From the NCBI GenBank assembly GCA_902547215.1, contig CACCNI010000004.1, positions 1-50,577 of the forward strand: a DNA stretch of 50,577 nucleotides, read 5' to 3'. Numbering within the stretch: the first letter of the stretch is position 1; each line of letters starts with the position of its first letter. Under the pieces are notes generated by a model. It was not told where the DNA came from, ran no database searches, and worked only from the letters and a program-made list of their open reading frames with translations. Shown here one piece after another: positions 48,000-50,577 of the stretch. The position numbers and the translations under genes are program-made. This DNA is from an uncultured Pelagibacteraceae bacterium. GTDB lineage: Bacteria; Pseudomonadota; Alphaproteobacteria; Pelagibacterales; Pelagibacteraceae.

Positions 48000-48781
48000 T
48001 GCAAAGAATATTTAAAATTCTTTTTTCCCTTTTAATTTTGAATATAAGTTTTGCAAATTCAATATCTGCAGAAAATACAAGTAAATTATTGACAACTGAC
48101 TGGTCTTTCAAAGGTCCATTCGGTAAATTCGATAGAGCTTCACTTCAAAGAGGTTATCAAGTTTACAATGAAGTCTGTGCTTCTTGTCACTCTTTAAAAT
48201 ATGTTTCATATAGAAACTTGTCTGAAAAAGGTGGGCCAGAATTTTCTGTAAAAGAGGCAAAAGCCATTGCTGCAAGCTTTGAAATTACTGATGGTCCAAA
48301 TCAAGACGGTGAAATGTTCACAAGACCAGCTAAACTTTCTGATAAATTTGTGATGCCATATAGCAATGAAGAGGAAGCTAAATCAGCTAATGGAGGTGCC
48401 TATCCACCAGATATGTCTGTTTTGGTGAAGGCAAGAGCAGGCGGAGCAGATTATATATATTCAGTTTTACTAGGTTATGTTGACCCACCAGAAAATATAA
48501 AACTAGATGATGGGGTTTATTACAACAAGTATATGTATGGAAATAAAATCAAGATGCCCAAGCAACTTTCTGATGGTCTTGTAGAGTATTCTGATGGGAC
48601 AAATGCTACCGAAGAACAAATGGCAAAAGATGTTGTAAGTTTTCTTATGTGGACTGCAGAACCTCATTTAGAGCAAAGGCATAAAACAGGATTTAGGGCA
48701 ATTGTCTATTTGATTATACTTACTGTGCTAGTCTATTTTAGTATGAAAAAAATATGGTCAAGAGTTGAAACGAATGTTTAA
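47999..48781 (+). CDS. petC: cytochrome c1
   Basis: Haem c subunit of the bc1 complex, 260 residues. GTG start overlapping the petB stop by one base; a signal peptide (about 1-24) follows. The haem site is CASCH (60-64), with GGAYPPDMSVLVKAR downstream and a C-terminal membrane anchor (about 231-251). The last 24 bp overlap the 3' end of ychF on the other strand. Confidence 0.97.
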   Translation: MQRIFKILFSLLILNISFANSISAENTSKLLTTDWSFKGPFGKFDRASLQRGYQVYNEVCASCHSLKYVSYRNLSEKGGPEFSVKEAKAIAASFEITDGPNQDGEMFTRPAKLSDKFVMPYSNEEEAKSANGGAYPPDMSVLVKARAGGADYIYSVLLGYVDPPENIKLDDGVYYNKYMYGNKIKMPKQLSDGLVEYSDGTNATEEQMAKDVVSFLMWTAEPHLEQRHKTGFRAIVYLIILTVLVYFSMKKIWSRVETNV

Positions 48782-49831
48782 AATATCACCGTCTTTTACA
48801 ATATAATCCTTTCCTTCTAACCTCATTTTACCACTATTTTTAGAATTGACCCAACCATCATTATCTAAAAAATCATCATACGAAATAGTTTCTGCTCTAA
48901 TAAAACCTTTTTCAAAATCTGTATGAATTTTTCCTGCAGCAGTGGGCGCTAAACTATTTTTTTCAATTGTCCAAGCTCTACTTTCTTCAGGGCCTGACGT
49001 AAAAAAAGTATTTAATTCTAACAATTTATAACCTTTATTAATTAGGTTATTTAAACCCGTTGTTTTAATTCCCATAACTTTCATAAAATTTTCTTTTTCA
49101 TCATTATTTAATTGATTAATTTGGTTTTCGATATCAGCTGATATAATTAAAACATTTTCCATATTCACAGATTTTTTTACTTGTTCAGTATATTTATTAC
49201 CATTTTGTATACTGCCTTCATCAACATTGCATACGTATAACTTTGGTTTTAATGAGAGAAGACCAGAGGAGGATATCTCATTTTTATCGAAATTCTGCTT
49301 TAAATTATCAATTGGCTTATCATTATTAATTAATTCTAATGCTTGATTAAGTAATTCAAATTCTTTTTCATTTAAATTTTTTTTATTTTTTTTATCAATT
49401 CTTTTTTGAATTGACTCTAAATCTGCTAATTTCATTTCAGTCTCTATAATTTCTAAATCTCTTATTGGATCAACATTAGGATTAACGTTTTGAATGTCAG
49501 TGGAATCGAAACATCTTAAAAGATGTATAATCGCATCAACTTCTCTTATATGGGATAGAAATTTATTCCCTAAACCTTCACCTTTCGAAGCTCCTTTTAC
49601 AAGTCCCGCGATGTCCACAAAAGTAATACTTGTATAAATTTTTTTTTTGGATTTTGAAATCTGAACAAGTTTATCGAGCCTTGTGTCTACAACAGGTACC
49701 ATGCCAACATTAGGTTCGATTGTGCAAAAAGGAAAATTTCCAGAAAGTGCTTTGGTAGAATTTGTTAATGCGTTAAATAAAGTTGATTTTCCAACATTAG
49801 GCAAACCTACGATACCGCATTTAAAACCCAT
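48758..49831 (-). CDS. ychF: redox-regulated ATPase YchF (OLA1 family)
   Basis: Obg-related P-loop protein with preference for ATP, linked to ribosomes and stress. Walker A GLPNVGKST (8-16), FVDIAGLVKGASKGEGLGN and the NVDE motif are visible, with a central coiled region and a C-terminal TGS-like domain (FFTSGPEESRAWTI). Length 357. It lies four bases after pth. Confidence 0.96.
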   Translation of the reverse strand: MGFKCGIVGLPNVGKSTLFNALTNSTKALSGNFPFCTIEPNVGMVPVVDTRLDKLVQISKSKKKIYTSITFVDIAGLVKGASKGEGLGNKFLSHIREVDAIIHLLRCFDSTDIQNVNPNVDPIRDLEIIETEMKLADLESIQKRIDKKNKKNLNEKEFELLNQALELINNDKPIDNLKQNFDKNEISSSGLLSLKPKLYVCNVDEGSIQNGNKYTEQVKKSVNMENVLIISADIENQINQLNNDEKENFMKVMGIKTTGLNNLINKGYKLLELNTFFTSGPEESRAWTIEKNSLAPTAAGKIHTDFEKGFIRAETISYDDFLDNDGWVNSKNSGKMRLEGKDYIVKDGDILNIRFNS

Positions 49832-49835
49832 TTAA

Positions 49836-50396
49836 TTATTTATTGTTTACGGTACTTGAAAATAAGTCCAGTTTTTTTTCAATGAGAATTGATAAATTAT
49901 CTGTGATATTTTCTTTTATTGACTCAAGTTCTGTTTTCTCATCTTCGTCAAAATCTTTCAGGACGTGGTCATTTACTGCTATGTTATTTTTCGGTTTGCC
50001 AATACCAATTCGAACTCTTGAATATTCTTTTCCTATAAACTTATCAATTGAGGCAATACCATTATGACCTGCATCTGATCCTCCAAATTTTGCTTTAACT
50101 TTCCCAAAATCAATATCTAAATCGTCATGGAAAACAATTACATCCTCTGCATCAATTTTAAAGTACTCCATTAATTCTCTGATACATATTCCTGAATTAT
50201 TCATAAAGGTTAGAGGTTTTATTGCATAAACTTTTTTATTATTGATGCTTCCAGTTGTAAGAAGTCCTTTAAATTTTGGTTTTTGTTTTGATAATTTAAA
50301 TTTATTATTTATTGCATCAATAATTTTAAAACCGATGTTATGTCTATTATTCTCAGAATTCGGTGTAGGATTTCCTAGTCCAACAAAAAGTAACAT
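49836..50396 (-). CDS. pth: peptidyl-tRNA hydrolase
   Basis: Recycles peptidyl-tRNAs released from ribosomes. FVGLGNP and the catalytic H19 in NNRHNIGF are visible, then KPLTFMNNSG, VFHDDLDIDFGK and GGSDAGHNG. Length 186. The order rplY-pth-ychF is common in proteobacteria and is seen here. Confidence 0.97.
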   Translation of the reverse strand: MLLFVGLGNPTPNSENNRHNIGFKIIDAINNKFKLSKQKPKFKGLLTTGSINNKKVYAIKPLTFMNNSGICIRELMEYFKIDAEDVIVFHDDLDIDFGKVKAKFGGSDAGHNGIASIDKFIGKEYSRVRIGIGKPKNNIAVNDHVLKDFDEDEKTELESIKENITDNLSILIEKKLDLFSSTVNNK

Positions 50397-50423
50397 TATT
50401 TAATTAAATTCTTCAATTGTAAA

Positions 50424-50577
50424 TTATTTTTTTTCAGGCTGACCTTTTTTTGGGTCCTCTTTTTTATCTGCTTCTTTTTTCTCACCCTCAGCGCCTTTAG
50501 CATCTTTTGCATCACCAGTTTCTGCAACTCCTTCACCAGTTGCAGCAGCTGCTTCCGCACCTTCTGCTCCTTCTTCT
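50424..50577 (-). CDS. rplY: 50S ribosomal protein L25/Ctc, C-terminal tail (partial)
   Basis: An open frame enters from the right edge and stops with TAA at 50424-50426. The visible 51 residues are low-complexity, rich in Glu, Ala and Lys, and end GQPEKK. Alphaproteobacterial L25/Ctc proteins carry this kind of acidic tail and lie next to pth, so the assignment rests on composition and position; the conserved domains are outside the window. Confidence 0.75.
   Translation of the reverse strand, partial: EEGAEGAEAAAATGEGVAETGDAKDAKGAEGEKKEADKKEDPKKGQPEKK

Overview
The window reads as 50.6 kb of a streamlined, strongly A+T-rich alphaproteobacterial chromosome, most likely from the SAR11 group (Pelagibacterales) or a close ecological analogue. 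Support comes from the Lys/Asn/Ile-rich proteins, near-total coding density (no gene-free stretch longer than about 80 bases), CcrM, DUF2093, DUF2721 and DUF3035 family genes, the aa3 oxidase cluster ctaC-ctaD-ctaB-orf-ctaG-ctaE-SURF1, and a crtIBY-blh retinal pathway. The SAR11 placement is an inference from gene content; no 16S rRNA gene is present. There are no insertion sequences, prophage genes or CRISPR arrays. One tRNA gene, tRNA-Gln(UUG), is present.

Layout. 1-5.2 kb (+): 3' end of ribF, ileS, lspA, a DUF3035 lipoprotein and pgi, the last broken by a frameshift in an A11 tract. 5.2-7.1 kb (-): rsmD, purD. 7.1 kb (+): a DUF2093 gene. 7.3-12.9 kb (-): lipid A/Kdo genes (lpxL-like, lpxK, waaA, msbA) and ubiA. 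13 kb (+): DUF2721 gene. 13.4-15.9 kb (-): quinone oxidoreductase, pirin, haloacid dehalogenase-like HAD. 15.9-23.5 kb (+): rsmE, the whole aa3 cytochrome c oxidase and assembly cluster including an unlisted 40-residue membrane ORF, then thrC. 23.5-35.9 kb (-): a 15-gene co-directional run (transcription order DUF721/DciA, DsbA-like, smc, atpI-B-E-G-F, crtI-B-Y, blh, ispH, thrB, rnhA). 35.9-38.1 kb (+): mutY and an FAD monooxygenase. 38.0-40.4 kb (-): family-4-like uracil-DNA glycosylase, rnhB, ccrM. 40.5-44.4 kb (+): TPR protein, ispE, tRNA-Gln, cca. 44.4-46.2 kb (-): trmL, hemF, greA. 46.2-48.8 kb (+): petABC (bc1 complex). 48.8-50.6 kb (-): rplY (partial), pth, ychF.

How the genes fit together. 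Much of the window is energy metabolism: bc1 complex, aa3 oxidase with heme A/copper assembly factors, F0 of ATP synthase, ubiquinone prenylation (ubiA), and a carotenoid-to-retinal route that would supply chromophore to a rhodopsin encoded elsewhere. ispE and ispH supply isoprenoid precursors to the same route. A second theme is DNA maintenance (mutY, UDG, rnhA, rnhB, ccrM, smc, DciA-like) between 32 and 40 kb.

Most notable observations: an SMC of only 798 residues with no recognisable hinge; a ccrM promoter whose 17-bp spacer is filled by an inverted repeat of two GANTC sites, CcrM's own target; divergent promoters built on palindromes carrying back-to-back -10 boxes; divergent start codons sharing CATG (mutY/DUF721); six of seven convergent gene pairs overlapping at their 3' ends; a tRNA ending 3 bases before the cca start codon; and the poly-A frameshift in pgi. 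I see no clearly new multi-gene system; these are the places I would look first.
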